DNA of 64,000 nucleotides from Lamellibrachia satsuma (Eukaryota; Annelida; Polychaeta; Sabellida; Siboglinidae): NCBI GenBank assembly GCA_033239005.1, contig BSQZ01000039.1, positions 665,816 to 729,815 of the forward strand, read 5' to 3'. Shown piece by piece: positions 1 to 14,682 of this stretch (position 1 is its first letter; each line of letters starts with the position of its first letter). The notes under the pieces were generated by a model. It saw only the letters and a program-made list of their open reading frames with translations, ran no database searches and was not told where the DNA came from. The position numbers and the translations under genes were made by a program.

Positions 1-2898
1 AAAACATTTCTGAAAAAAGGTTATAGATGCGTATGTTTAAATGCAAGGAGCATAGTAAATAAGAAAAACTTTAAACATTATGGTAGAAGATATTGACCCT
101 CACATAATTGGTATAACTGAATCATGGGCCAACATAGATATAACAGATGCTGAATTAGGACTGACAGGATACGTAATGTTTAGGAAAGATCGAATAGGAA
201 GAAGGGGCGGGGGAGTTATTTTATATGTTAAAGAATCTATTCAGGATTATGAAATAAAACTAGAAAGGGAAGCAGATTGCGATGAAGCTGTTTGGTGCAA
301 AATTGTTTCAGGTAATTCAAAATTAACTATTGGATTAGTTTACCGAAGTCCAAACATAAACGAAGAGGACAACACAAAAATAAAAACGCTATAAAGGAAG
401 TTAGTAAAGGGGAATGTATCATAATGGGAGATTTTAACCATGGACACATACAATGGAATTCTCTAGAGAGCACAGGGATTGAGGACCAACAATTTCTATG
501 TTTAATCCAGGATAGCTTTCTTACTCAGCACGTACTAGAACCAACCAGGGGAGAAAATGTATTAGATATAGTTTTGTCATCACAAAAAGAATTAGTGGAC
601 AATGTAAAACTATTTGAACCATTGGGTAATAGTGACCATAATCAAATACATTTTGACATCAATGTAAAATCAGAAAGTAAAAATAAGAAAACGTACAAGA
701 GAAACTTCCACAAAGGTAACTACAAAGATATGAGAAAATACTTGGATTGGAATAATATGCTGATGAATAAGACCGCAATTGAATGTTGGAATATTCTAAA
801 ATATGAAATTGAGAGTATCATCGATAAATTTGTTCCCTTCCGAAAACAAGGAAAACGGTGTAGAAAGAAACACTTGTCAAAAGAGGCTATTAGAAAAATA
901 ATGCTAAAACAAACTATGTGGAGGGTTTATAGGCGTACCAGAAAGGAAGAAGACTATGCAAAATACAAAGAGGCACTTAATGCAGCTACAACTGAAATCA
1001 GACAATCTAAAAGAAGCTATGAGCAAAAACTGGCATGTAACATAAAAAATGACAGCAAGAGTTTTTATGCATATGTCAGGAGTAAACAAAACGTACAAGA
1101 CAAGGTTGGACCTCTAGAAGACAGTGCTGGAAATATAATATCACAGGGGTTTTTAATGGCGGAATACTTAAATGGTTACTTCAGTTCAGTGTTTACCAAA
1201 GAAGATATTAGTTCATTACCAGTTGCTGATGCTAAATGTCAGGGGGCTAAATCTGAATATTTAGGACCGTTAGTTGTAACTCCAGAATTGGTAGCTAAGA
1301 AAATAAAGGCAATGAAGGATAACAAATCACCGGGAGTGGATGGGATTCCTCCAAAATTACTAATGGAAACAGTAGATCAAATCAGTATATCACTTGCAAG
1401 AGTATTCAACTTGTCATTAAAAGAGGGAGTTGTTCCGTTTGAATGGAAAGAAGCAAACATCATACCATTATTTAAAAAGGGTTCGAGAAATAAGTCAGAG
1501 AATTACAGACCAGCGAGTTTAACGTCAGTGATTTGTAAATTATTAGAAAGGTTAATTAAAGACCATATGGTGGACTTCCTCGTTAAGCATAAATTATTAA
1601 ATTCATCTCAACATGGATTCCTTAAAGCGAGGTCATGCTTAACAAATATGTTATGTTTTTTGGAAGAAACCACTAAGTGGATAGACGTGGGATCGCCAGT
1701 AGATATTATCTACTTAGATTTTCAGAAAGCTTTTGACAAAGTGCCACATCAAAGATTGCTACATAAATTAAAAGCCCATGGTATCGGGGATAGCATAACT
1801 GACTGGATAGAACAATGGCTGACTGACAGAAGACAACGAGTTGTAGTAGATGGAGAAGTTTCAAATTGGAAATCGGTTTTGAGTGGGGTACCTCAAGGAT
1901 CAGTATTAGGACCTATATTATTCTTAATTTATATCAATGACTTGGACGACAGTATAACAAGTAACGAACTGAAATTTGCGGATGACACAAAACGGTTTAG
2001 AAAGGTTAATACTGATGGTGATAAACAACATTTACAAAACGATCTAGACAGATTAGTGAAATGGTCTGAGAAATGGCAGATGCTGTTCAATTTTGGGAAA
2101 TGTAAATACCTACATACAGGACATGGGAACTTGAATGTAAACTATAAAATGGGAGATACTGTTCTTGGTACTTCTGTAAAAGAAAAGGACTTAGGAGTTA
2201 CAATAAGCGCTGGTATGAAAGGTTCAGAGCAGTGTGGTATTGCAGCTTCAAAGGGTAATCAAATTCTTGGATTGATTAGAAGAAACATAACATACAAGGG
2301 AAGTTAATTAGTTAAAGGAAAGTTAATTATACCTCTTTATAAAGCAATAGTTAGACCTCATTTAGAATACTGTATACAAGCATGGAGACCATATCGTAAG
2401 AACGATATAGATACGCTTGAACGCATACAAAGGAGAGCAACTAAAATGATTCCAGAACTTAGAGACCTTAGTTATGAAGAACGCCTGAAAGAATGTAGTT
2501 TAACAACTCTAGAGACAAGGAGGTTAAGAGGAGATCAGATTGAAGTTTTTAAGATATTGAATGGGTATGAAAATATTGATAGAAATATGTTTTTCTCACT
2601 CAAGAAGGATAGCAGAACTAGAGGACATGAGGTATAATTAGTAAATGATCAATGTAGATTGGACATCAGGAAGCACTCGTTCTCACAGAGGACAATAAAT
2701 GAATGGAACAAATTGTCTACAGATTGTGTAACTGTTAGCAGCGTGAATATGTTTAAAAACAAGGTTGACACATATATCAGGAGGGCGGGTTATAAGTAGG
2801 TGAACATTGTGGACTCTCGATAAGCCAATGGCTTCCTTGTCCACTTGCCATCTGGGCCTTTGGCTTGGATGGCAAATCTTGTTAAATCTTGTTAAATA
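1..2898 (+). mobile_element. CR1/L2-like non-LTR retrotransposon, 5' end outside window
   Basis: Seen: endonuclease, reverse transcriptase and C-terminal domains in LINE order, then a short 3' UTR ending in a tandem TCTTGTTAAA-type tail at about 2,877-2,898. Short 3' tandem tails are typical of CR1/L2-group LINEs. The element is already inside its endonuclease at base 1, so the 5' end lies outside the window. Clade placement within the Jockey/CR1/L2 superfamily is inferred from motifs only. Confidence 0.85.
24..2799 (+). pseudogene. LINE ORF2 polyprotein (endonuclease + reverse transcriptase), broken
   Basis: Encodes the target-nicking endonuclease and reverse transcriptase of a non-LTR retrotransposon. 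An APE-type endonuclease is readable in three pieces: NARSIVNKK near base 45 in one frame, IIGITESW near 106 in the next, then MGDFNH at 424 and the SDHNQIHFDI motif near 631. The RT domain follows in the frame opened at 424, with SPGVDGIPPKLL, YLDFQKAFDKVPHQRLL, GVPQGSVLGPILF and the catalytic FADD box (residues 518-521 counted from 424). The C-terminal region (IVRPHLEYCIQAW, ERIQRRATKM) continues in frame to a TAG at 2,797. Damage: a frameshift before base 80, another between about 370 and 424, and in-frame TAA stops at 2,305 and 2,635. The copy is decayed but fairly young. Confidence 0.88.
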
Positions 2899-3690
2899 AG
2901 GTATATGTTTCATAAGGTTCAAACGTCACTTACATATTACATGCATATTCACCATATTTAAACTCCTATTCATATTGCGTGGTGCAACAAATTATGGATG
3001 GTTTCACAGATACTATGACGACCAATGAATAGTGACTTTGTCAACCTTGAATTATTGAAATGTTTAAACACGTGAAACAACACGATTGCTATACTGGCAA
3101 TATATATGGATAAATATAATTTAAATACTCAAGTTCTAGTATTGTTTTGTGATCGTTTGAGGAGGTGCTCGGTCGTCAAAACCGGGACTCCGATATCGTC
3201 CACTTTCAAAAAATGTGCACGTGAATCCAATTTTCACCAGAATTAGGTCAATTGTAAAATTTCTAAAATCAACCTACCATCACATGTTATACACCGAGAG
3301 AAGCATATACATGCCTAGATTACCAATGTAAAATAACACTAAAAAACAATTGTAATCGAATCAAAGTAACCTAAATGCCCAAGCTATCAATATAAAAACA
3401 CACATACGAAGTTTGTGCTTATTAATTGTCATCCTTTGATATTAACAGTAGCTTATGTATGAAATGTATAAATACACTAAAGCAACGCTATCCGCTATAT
3501 TGCCGTTAGCGCATGTGTTAATAATTACGTACCATGCGTATACGCAGTACTAATTCCAATACATCCATCTTATTGTATCGACAACATTTACTCACAGATT
3601 TTTATATAAATATATTCCCCGATTGCTCTAATCTAACGCATGTTTTAAATGTTGCAGTTAATATTGTGGTGGTACAAAAAAATACCAGAC
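2899..3690. repeat. Dispersed repeat F, copy 1; no coding sequence seen
   Basis: Non-coding AT-rich sequence. About 2,890-3,690 is closely related to 53,240-53,990 and partly to 4,640-5,040. The shared core includes 'aatagtgactttgtcaa' and 'gaaatgtttaaacacgtgaa', and all copies are in the same orientation. No open frame with recognisable content. Confidence 0.6.
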
Positions 3691-3693
3691 GTC

Positions 3694-3739
3694 ATTATAT
3701 ATATATATATATATATGTGTGTGGGTGTGTGTGTGTGTC

Positions 3740-3794
<55 letters not shown>
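3694..3794. repeat. (AT)n/(GT)n compound microsatellite
   Basis: Alternating AT tract interrupted by a short GT-rich core (about 3,717-3,738). The ORFs read through it are repeat translations. Confidence 0.9.
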
Positions 3795-3798
<4 letters not shown>

Positions 3799-3946
3799 GG
3801 ATATGCAAACTAACTGAATACATAGTGATAACATTAGTTCAAACATGACCTAATATGTGAGTTATACGAAATATATGCGTTAGTTAACTAGATAAAGAAA
3901 AAGAAAACCAGCGTGATGCATATTGTTCTCGAGTTGAAGCTCTTGG

Positions 3947-4141
3947 CTATACATCATATACCACACGAATTAAGTGAGTTTTTAAAAGTCGCTTGAATGT
4001 GGCTGGCGATGTGGCTGTCTTTATGTCGAACGGAAGATTGTTCCACATCCGTGGGACCAAAACTGAGAATGTACACGCAGGTAATTTTTTTTGGAGAACG
4101 TGACGTATGGATCTAGCTACTAAAGCAAGATGCGTCAGCAT
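3947..4141 (-). pseudogene. L2/CR1-type LINE, C-terminal ORF2 fragment
   Basis: The minus-strand reading contains FSVLVPRMWNNLPFDIK followed by a serine/threonine-rich stretch and TFKRLLKTHLI. This is the conserved extreme C-terminus of L2-like LINE ORF2 (consensus 'W N x L P ... F K x x L K T H L F'). It is preceded only by a short stretch of the same protein, with no RT core. A 5'-truncated LINE copy. Confidence 0.7.
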
Positions 4142-4251
4142 AGCAATGTCACAATAGTTATAACACTTGTTTTTCTATAAATACTTTTTCTACATTTGTA
4201 ATTGATAGTATTGAGAGTTTATCAATACTCCGATTTGGTGAACAACCCATC

Positions 4252-4449
4252 TCATTTGTTACCTAACCTTTTGTTCTTGCCATTGAATGTGGCTGTGTGT
4301 CCGCAACTTGTTAATTCACATAGATCTTGGTTTGTACAGTTTCCAAAAGCTTCTTGACACCCATTTTGGTAACATTTATATGAGTGTCCAACGAATGACA
4401 ATTGACCAGGTGCTCTCCTGTGAAACAATTCATGAAATTGTAAATGCAC
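4252..4449 (-). pseudogene. Fragment of an unnamed transposon-associated protein with a 'GCDTT...GK' motif
   Basis: The minus-strand peptide contains ELTSCGHTATFNGKNKRLG. The plus-strand region 15,490-15,770 contains HALAGCDITTTFNGKNKRL, clearly the same family. An 'H-A-x-T-G-C-D-T-T-S-x-F-x-G-K' motif is common in uncharacterised, repetitive invertebrate and fish proteins. I cannot assign a function. This copy has lost the GCDTT core residues, so it is probably dead. Confidence 0.4.
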
Positions 4450-4639
4450 AAAAGCATGTTTAAAGCACCCTACACTGCAAATGCAACTGTGAGCAATATA
4501 ATAATATTGATATGTTCACTTTCCTTGCCCCATTCAGCTTCCCTAGTGATATTGCTAGTATTTTCACAACAGTTTGAAGCACAACAACTTATGTTTGATA
4601 TACATATTTGTATACGTGTTAAATATTAATTTCACTGCC

Positions 4640-5040
4640 AGGCATATGCTTTAGGAGGTCCAAACGTCATTTAGATATTACGTGCATATTCACCATATGT
4701 AAACTCCAATTAATATTACGTGCAGCGGCGATTTGTGGATTGTGCTATCTATACTATCATGACCGATAAATAGTGACTTTGGCAACCGTGTATTATTAAA
4801 ACGTTTAAATAATTGAATCAAACGATTGCTATATTAACTACATCACTGGAAAAACATAATTTAAATACATTTCCTAATGTTTTCTTTGGTGCTAATTTCA
4901 GGAGGCGCCAGGCTGTGAAATCGGTCTCCGAAATTGTCCGCGTATTTCGAAACCCGCTTATAAGAAATGTGTCCTGGACTCCGATTTCCACTATTGATCA
5001 CATATCGACATCAACCTAGAATCACATGTTATACACCAAG
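4640..5040. repeat. Dispersed repeat F, copy 2 (partial)
   Basis: Shares 'cgtgcatattcaccatat' and 'aatagtgactttgg' with 2,899-3,690 and 53,240-53,990. It ends near 5,040, where an unrelated sequence takes over. No gene seen. Confidence 0.55.
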
Positions 5041-5890
5041 ATAAACGTTTCCGTGCCTAACATACCATTGGGCAATTCCATGACTCAAAGGACATGAGAG
5101 AAAAAGGAACATTTCATTATACAAATTGTCCTAATTTATTCCTAGACCCCTAATTTGCAGAAAAACAGAAAATTCTTGTTAACACATTTTTTTCTCATGA
5201 TCCTGTCATCAACAGATATCACATAATTTCAAGGCTACAGACTACCAAAAAATAGGAATATTAAGCCTCTCAAACCACCCACACCAAACTGGCTTTGACA
5301 CTTTATTTCACTCAATTTATAATGTCAGTAGCATCAGTTTAAAGAATAAGGAAGTTTAAAATATTTTCTGAAAGTAAGTAGCCAAAAATTGGATTTGAAG
5401 TAATGTGCTCAATCAGTGTAACTTCCGTCACAAAAAGTCAGAATTGTTTAAGTGAGAAAAAGAAAATCTGAAGGTTTATAAACATGTACTTTCTAATTCT
5501 CTTAGCACTAGCCAAGGCAAATTTAATAAATTTGTCAGTCAGTCTTGAAATTATGTGATTTCAATATGAGAGAGGAAAGAAAACTGTAACATCCGTCACA
5601 TGTAACGTTCGGCACAGGAAAAAGTGTAATCAATAACGGCCGTCACATTCCTACAAGACACTCCAAGGGCAACGAATTATTTGTACAATTTAAGGGTTTC
5701 ACACAATTTGGAAATAAAATTAATTGGTTTTCACCCATGTCCTTTTTGAAGTAACGTCCGTCCCGCACATATTTCTGATTACCCACTAAGCCATAATATT
5801 CCCAGGCACCTGTCGTTGTGGCACCAAATAGACTTGGGCATTGACAAGTCTCATACACAGGGCCAAGTTCCTGGGCGTACCACTCTAGCA
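5041..5890. other. Non-coding stretch with an iterated GTAAC-N-TCCGTCAC motif
   Basis: No convincing gene. Five variants of one motif occur at about 5,417, 5,585, 5,600, 5,633 and 5,750. On the minus strand the motif reads GTGACGGANGTTAC. A minus-strand open frame of 82 codons (5,643-5,891) has two such motifs near its end but no family I recognise. Confidence 0.35.
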
Positions 5891-5891
5891 A

Positions 5892-6140
5892 TCAGGGCTG
5901 CCTCTCAGAGATTATGCTTTCAGAGTCTTTGAAGCGGAGAAGTTTTAAGATTGACTGTTTGAGGTGGTTCTTATAATGTTTGCCGATCCGATGGGCCCTC
6001 GCGATTTCGACATTCGCGTTGTCGAGATGCATCATGTTTTTCATGATGTCTCGCATGTTTGCCTCTGTTATTTCCAGTCCTCGTTCGGAGAATCTTGGAC
6101 TTATAATTAAATATACAGGGCGCTCGGTCCGTAATTCCAT
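5892..6140 (-). pseudogene. LINE ORF1-like (nucleic-acid chaperone) fragment
   Basis: The minus-strand peptide includes VEIARAHRIGKHYKN followed by ILKLLRFKDSESI. This matches the 'E-x-A-H-R-I-G-K ... I-x-x-K-x-x-R-F-K-D' pattern in the RNA-binding C-terminal half of LINE ORF1 proteins, also seen in the longer ORF1 at 57,179-57,931. No coiled coil or start codon is present. It abuts a module repeat at about 6,110. Confidence 0.5.
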
Positions 6141-6400
6141 AATAGATCAAAAACATCAAAAACAAAATACATGAAAAACAATTCAAAACAATCCTTATTT
6201 AAGTGTTTCTGCACATATGCATAGAGTCAGTTTCACTGATACTATTCAGGGGCTGAATATAAGTATAACATTAATACATAACTCAAAACAACAAATATTT
6301 TAAATTTACTGCAACTAGAAAAAAGGGTTACTTTAATTTTTACTTTAATCGACATATCGAAGTGGACATACTCTCACCAGGAGACAGTATCATGTAAGAA
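6108..6400. repeat. Partial copy of the module A repeat
   Basis: Resembles 11,730-11,900 and 42,095-42,140. The shared core is 'taaatatacagggc' followed by 'ctcggtccgtaattc', then a 'tactattcaggggctgaat' segment. Non-coding here. Confidence 0.45.
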
Positions 6401-6602
6401 AGAAATAACTCAGGCTCACTTTCTTTTCATATAAACAAAGTAATTTACTGTGTTTAGATGATTGGAAAATGACATACCAGGCCAGGAGAGGGGGCAAATT
6501 ATTCACAAGAACTCCACTTTTGGGGAAACCCTTTTCCTAATATAATTAAAACAAATATTAACCCTTTATCGCGAACCCCCTCCCTCTCAAAAGCGGGAAC
6601 CT

Positions 6603-6884
6603 CCAATAATATGAAAATAATAATTTAATTTCCATACTAATTTGAAAATAATATTTTTTAAAAATAATATTGGTGGGTTCATACGTTTTACGAGGGGGGG
6701 GGGTTCACGCCTCAGAGAAGAGGTTTCATGCTTTTGAGAAGGGGGTTCACATTTTTAAAAGGAGTGTCACTTATACGAAAAATATAAATACTATTGGGGG
6801 ACGGGTTCACAGTTTTGAGAAGCGGCTTCACAAAAGGGGGCTCACATTTAATAAAATATTATAATATTATTTTCATATTATTGG
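6603..6884. repeat. Hairpin element with a perfect 20-bp terminal inverted repeat and a GGGGTTCAC-rich interior
   Basis: CCAATAATATGAAAATAATA at 6,603-6,622 is the exact reverse complement of 6,865-6,884. Between them are degenerate direct repeats of about 25-30 bp centred on GGGGGTTCAC and TTTTGAGAAG. No obvious target-site duplication. It could be a miniature foldback transposon or a self-amplified tandem repeat. Confidence 0.45.
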
Positions 6885-8540
<1,656 letters not shown>

Positions 8541-8789
8541 AAATATGTATCTCTTTCAATCTGAATGCACAATTAAGAAACGATGTCCCCGCATGAACTC
8601 ATGGTGCTCACTGTGTTGGGAAAAATGTATCCCCCTTGTGAAAAGCGGGCTATGGGCCTAGTAAAGGCAACCCTTTTTAATGTGAACGTTCACCCAACAC
8701 ATGAGAGTACGTTCCTTCCCATGCTGCTTACAGGGATAATGGGTCCTTATTTAATCTTGCTGTATCTATGCGTAAAAGAGTGTTACTGA

Positions 8790-10090
8790 TATTTACTGGA
8801 AAACAAGCAAATACACAAAGGGAATATGGAAGGTCTTAAATTCGGTAATCAAAGACCAGACCATTTTGTAAATGAAAATAAAACATATAAAAGTCAACAA
8901 GAAATTGCCAGTGGTTTCATCAAATTCTTTGCAAGCAAGTATTTATGACTATGGGCATGAGACTACGGAGGCATCAATGTTTCTTCACCCCTTTGGGGAA
9001 CAAGAATTGTTGGCTGAAACATAGCAAAGGAAAATCATGTAATGGTTACGACGGAATACACATGAATGTTGTGAAAAAGGTAATTTCCCACATAGCTAAA
9101 ACCCTTACGTACATATGTAACGCATCATTCGAAACAGGTATTTTTCCTGATAATATGAAAGTGGCAAAAGTAAAATGGCAAAACAAGATTTAACAATTGC
9201 AGTCCTATCTATCTATTGTCGCAGTTCTCACCAATTGTAATAAACTCTTTGATAACAGATTAGAAAAGTTCTTGGAACAAAACAAAATATTAAATGACAG
9301 CCAGTATGATTTTCGGAAAAACAGATCATAATTTATTTATACAAAGGTTAGACATAAATGGCATTCGCAGTACACTGCTTAATTGTTGTAGTTAGCTTTT
9401 TAACAAAAATAATACAATCTGTCTATATCGATGGTGTAAAATTAAATCGGATCTAGAAGTAGTATGTAGCATTCCACAAGTTTCAATATTTGGAACGAAA
9501 TTATTTTTGGTATATATAAATTATGTGTGTAATGTTTCTAGTAGGCCTATGCTCACATGTATACTGTTCGTGGATGACACTAATATAAGTAATAGTCCAG
9601 AATTGCTTATTAACCTTATTAGTCAAGAGCTGAGTACGCTGCACAATTGGCTTGCATTTATCAAACTGTCTCTTAATATTAATAAAATGTATTACATGGT
9701 ATGTAAAAAGGAAAGGTTTCTTCAGATTTTGTAATAACAATAAACCAAAACATTATAGAAAGAGTCTATGAAACATAATTTCTTGTCATAATTGTCGATG
9801 ATAAGCTTTCTTACAATCGGTAAAATCCAAATTGACTCAAACATTTAAATAATCTATCAAGCCATTTTTTCTTAAAAACCTCGGCATTGATATCTTTATA
9901 CTTCTCATCTTTCTTTCCGCAAATAGACTACTGCACAGAAATATGGATATATACTTATCGCACAAATCTAATGCCCATATTCACTCTTATGATAATGATT
10001 TGATGAGCATATGCTGTGACCATACACATATTTAATATATTAATCTTAAATTTATTAAATTGTTCGACCAAGCTGAATATATAAAATATG
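8790..10090 (+). pseudogene. LINE-2 family ORF2 remnant, module A copy
   Basis: Translated pieces in several frames give the start of a LINE reverse transcriptase: CNGYDGIHMNVVKKVISHI, then ETGIFPDNMKVAKV, then a palm segment with the catalytic FVDD box near 9,571 (LFVDDTNI). A degraded thumb/C-terminal part extends to about 10,090. The linker before the RT holds one 51-bp unit (about 8,944-8,994) encoding ETTEASMFLHP, the same unit expanded about 71-fold at 43,620-47,237. Multiple frameshifts and stops; non-functional. Confidence 0.75.
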
Positions 10091-10129
10091 TTCTGCATTA
10101 GCAATGTATGTATATACACTGCATATGTG

Positions 10130-10392
10130 TAATGTTGGAAATAAATGTATTATTATTAGGTGGAGTTCATGGCATGTTACACATTTGCCCCTGTGTGGGG
10201 TATTTTACTTCCTATCTCAGAGACTCCAGAGAGAAGGAACCAACGGCTGGTCTAGTCTCTTCTAAAATACACATACAAAGTGGGATGAACGAAATTGCTT
10301 AAACTTCGAAACAGCATCACGTGGACTTGAACATGTTTCCCTCGATTGACAAACCGGCACTCAGACCGCCGAGTCACTGCGTACCACGCTCT
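10130..10392 (-). mobile_element. tRNA-derived SINE, module A copy
   Basis: Read on the minus strand, the head carries a box-A-like segment (AGTGACTCGGCGG, 10,369-10,381) and a box-B-like segment (GTTCAAGTCC, 10,323-10,332), spaced as in a tRNA promoter. A unique body and an AT-rich tail follow. Related copies lie at 38,220-38,462, 48,715-49,000 and, shortened, 19,283-19,400, all on the same strand. Transcription by RNA polymerase III is inferred from the boxes. Confidence 0.6.
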
Positions 10393-12366
10393 TGACACAG
10401 CATTGCGACTGAAGTACTATGTCTACAAGAGACATTTACTTCCTAGTCTTGCTTCATATTCATATATGCATATATTCAAAGTCTAACTCCAAGAAACTGT
10501 GTTAGTGAACGAATTATACCGTATTTATTCGTTTGACACATTCCTGCGCACTAACGTAATTTATATTTCGATATTTCGATCTTTCTTTTGTTCGTACTTT
10601 ATTGCGTTTTGTACAATGTAGTTATGCGGGGAAACGAAATGTTCTTCCTTGTCGAATATATGTAACGCAGACTACGAACAGATCAATACACCTACTCTAG
10701 TAGCTTAGATGTAAATATAGATTGTTTTGATATTCGATTTACCTGTGTTCTTGAATACAAGTAATATAAATCTGAAAATCGGTCATGTGCCTATCCTTGT
10801 AATTTGGGTGCGGGCGCCGAGATGCCAAGCTTCTAGGAAGGATAGTGTAACATATGTACCCTATATCGATAATAGTAAGATAAGGTTCATATTAAGGAAT
10901 GCGTAGATCTATGTTCGTTTATGTGTTGCGCATTCTAGAAGAAACCCCTGTAAACTGGCGCTGCCCTTTACTGTAACAGGGTCGAACCGATACAGGGTCC
11001 GAGATGCCACGCCATCATCCTAATTGACGTATTGCGTTCATACCTTAAAGAGACCTGGTAAGGTCCAGAGAGATGACCTGGGGGGATTGATGTGACCTTT
11101 AGCTTTTTTTTTTAGATCATTACCTGTTCGACTTTATATTGAGCAACAATCGAATGCATTATTATTTGGCTTTGTCGTACTAACCGTAATGTTTACCTCA
11201 AGAGATATCGCTACAGTTCGTCTGTCTGATGCAATGACGACTAGAGACTAAAGTACAGTATTGCTTGAATCTATAACGTTCATTCCTGATCGACGAGAAG
11301 CATCCTCGCAGCCTCAATGTCATATTTCTTGTCGCACGCTGTCCCGGCTTTCAAACGCAGTCTCTTGTAGACAAAATATAAAATAGCCTACTCGTTTGAA
11401 TACACCCGCATACACATTTCCATGATCTGTTTACATTCACCAAATTATTACATTTCCTCCCATTTTAAATCCTAAAAAGGTTCAGTTGTTCTTTAGTATT
11501 ACCGCAATTGCTAGATTGTGCACTGATGCATACTTTTCATAGCTGAATAAGATTAGGTTGTTGCAAAAGAAAGCAATAAGAATCACCTGTAACCATAATT
11601 TGTTTACCCAGATACGCTTCCAAACAGCATATTAACATTATTTAGCAGAGCTATTGACATTCACCAAAATAACATGGAACTGCAATGCGTACTTTATTCG
11701 TCAAGCATAAATAAACATAAGGGAAATTATAGTTAAATATACAGGGTCCTCGTTCTGTAATTCTATACCGGATCACATACAGAATTCGATATCAAATGCA
11801 GTTCGAAACAATCATTATTTTAAGTTTGCTGCAACCATACATAGCGGTTAATTTCATTTAGACCATTCACGGACTGAATATATATACGGACTGAATATAT
11901 GGTATATATAACATGTATATATGCAACACAAAATTTAACCGGTTACAGTGAAATACCTAATTATCTATTACAACCTTGCTAATAAAAGTCCATTTTGGAT
12001 ATTGTACTAGAGTGTTGTTGCACCAATAGGTTGCGTTCACGTGTTGTATCGAACCACACTCGCTCTGTAATATAACAGTGAGATGTGTACCTTATTAAAA
12101 CTCATGTTGTATTAATATTAACGTTTTAATTGACATGTGATTTCAACAATTGCCCTTTTGCATATAACATTAACTAGTTAATTCACACTTACTTTGTATT
12201 ATTATATCGCAGTATATCAAGTGTATAATATATATGGTATATTACGTAGTAGGTGGTCCATCTCATTAGCACACTTTGGGTTTCTATGATATCACCCATG
12301 TTAATCTAATATATTCCATTGTCATAATTGTGTAGCCTATTAGTATGCTGTAGGACTGAATCAAGT
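10393..12366. repeat. Module A body, non-coding
   Basis: No gene seen. Segments match other parts of the window: 10,440-10,800 matches 19,440-19,800 and 49,040-49,390; 10,790-11,770 matches 41,440-42,140; 11,100-12,366 matches 49,900-51,119. This is a mosaic of local segmental duplications rather than one transposon with clear ends. Confidence 0.6.
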
Positions 12367-12657
12367 TCATTCTGTATTCTTGAATCGTATTCCATCAGCC
12401 TCACCGATACATCTCTCTAGGTGTAACTCCCACACTTTCAAACACAGGTTCTTGCAAAAGTTGCGGGTAGCTTCACATGTCTTTTTCTCCGTACAACTTG
12501 CGATGCACCTTTTAAATTCCTCCCTATACGGCTTGGTGCACGAGCGGTAGTACAATATATGTTTGGGCAGATCCCTGACGCAGGTCGTCTGTGGAAACTG
12601 GGAGCAGAAGATCGCCACCAACAGAAGCAGAACAACGCCTGATCTACCAATGGAAAG
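12367..12657 (-). CDS. Secreted cysteine-rich peptide, last coding exon (open copy)
   Basis: The 3' exon of a small secreted protein. On the minus strand a splice-acceptor-like TTGCAG ends at 12,658, and the open frame from 12,657 runs to a stop at 12,367 (about 96 codons). It starts with a hydrophobic signal-peptide-like core (SGVVLLLLVAIFCSQF), then a mature part with cysteines arranged SC, RCIASC, TC, FCKNLC and RC, ending in EADGIRFKNTE. The start codon must lie in an upstream exon beyond the GT-repeat intron; an ATG at 12,753 exists but runs through repeat. Compared with its duplicate at 51,120, two cysteines are replaced (one by Tyr, one by His). The CX3C-type spacing suggests a disulfide-stapled helical peptide. 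Function unknown: hormone-like, antimicrobial or venom-like roles are all possible. Confidence 0.55.
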   Translation of the reverse strand, partial: LSIGRSGVVLLLLVAIFCSQFPQTTCVRDLPKHILYYRSCTKPYREEFKRCIASCTEKKTCEATRNFCKNLCLKVWELHLERCIGEADGIRFKNTE

Positions 12658-12714
12658 CTGCAACGGACGATACAGTGGAGAAGTTACAACATAATTATGT
12701 GAGTGAATGTGTGT

Positions 12715-13822
<1,108 letters not shown>

Positions 13823-13824
13823 TA

Positions 13825-14682
13825 GGGGAAGGTCGGGTATATTGGACCACTTTTGAACATGGCACGATGTATCAAAGAAACCATCAATGTTGCGCTTTCC
13901 ACTATTTCACTTGAAACTCGTCAATGATAGGCACCAATAGGTACAATATGGCAACTATTCGACCAAGCATTTGGAAGAAAATTAGAAATAAGAATTATTG
14001 CATACCGGTCCAATATAGACGACCATTCGTCTATATTGGACCACCGTATACGTAATATTGGACCGGGTCAATTCAATGGATATCTTCGTTTGGTATATTG
14101 ATTTATTTGCTGATTCGTTTAGGAAATGGTGACGTAGGGAATAACGATCACAATGTTACGAATCTCTGTGTCTGCAAGCATTTATACATTGTATGATGAT
14201 CTGAAATTCCCACAAATGCGTAATAAATGGAATCATTAATACAATTGCTATAGAAACACCTTTTGTTTGATTAAATAAATTGTAAAGAATATTATTCAAC
14301 GAAGGTACTAGTATTAGCCGTCAAGTATATTTTTGTCATCCTCCACCGTGTGCCCACAGATGGGTTGTCGTAGCTCTCATTATCAGTTGTTCAGTATCGG
14401 AACGTGGTCCAATTTCACCGCCCATGTGCCTCGGTTAACTGAAGCGTTAGAAACTACTTTCCCCACATCACTTTGTTTATACACATAAACATTACATCAG
14501 AAAGCGAAAATAAATAATTTACGCTCACGTTTTAGTTTTTTGCGGAGTCCGCCATTGTTTACCATTTACATTTTATTTCATTGTCAGTCGGCAGATGGAG
14601 CAACGTTAACTTCGGGATAGTAGTTAGAGATATATGGCCATGGTCCAATATAGCGGATGGTCCAATATATCCGACCTTCCCC
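13825..14682. mobile_element. Non-autonomous DNA transposon (MITE) with TA target duplication
   Basis: The ends are inverted copies: GGGGAAGGTCGGGTATATTG at 13,825 and its near-complement at the right end (CAATATATCCGACCTTCCCC, ending 14,682). TA dinucleotides flank both sides. Further internal copies of 'ggtccaatata' occur near both ends and near 14,010-14,060. TA duplication and CC/GG-rich ends fit the Tc1/mariner-pogo superfamily. The 858-bp interior has no transposase. A 3'-truncated copy sits at the homologous site in module D (52,785), so insertion preceded the duplication. Confidence 0.75.

Noticed and set aside
10320..10392. A functional tRNA gene at the SINE head
   Set aside because: Box-like segments are present but no complete cloverleaf or acceptor stem could be drawn, and copies are repeated with AT-rich tails.
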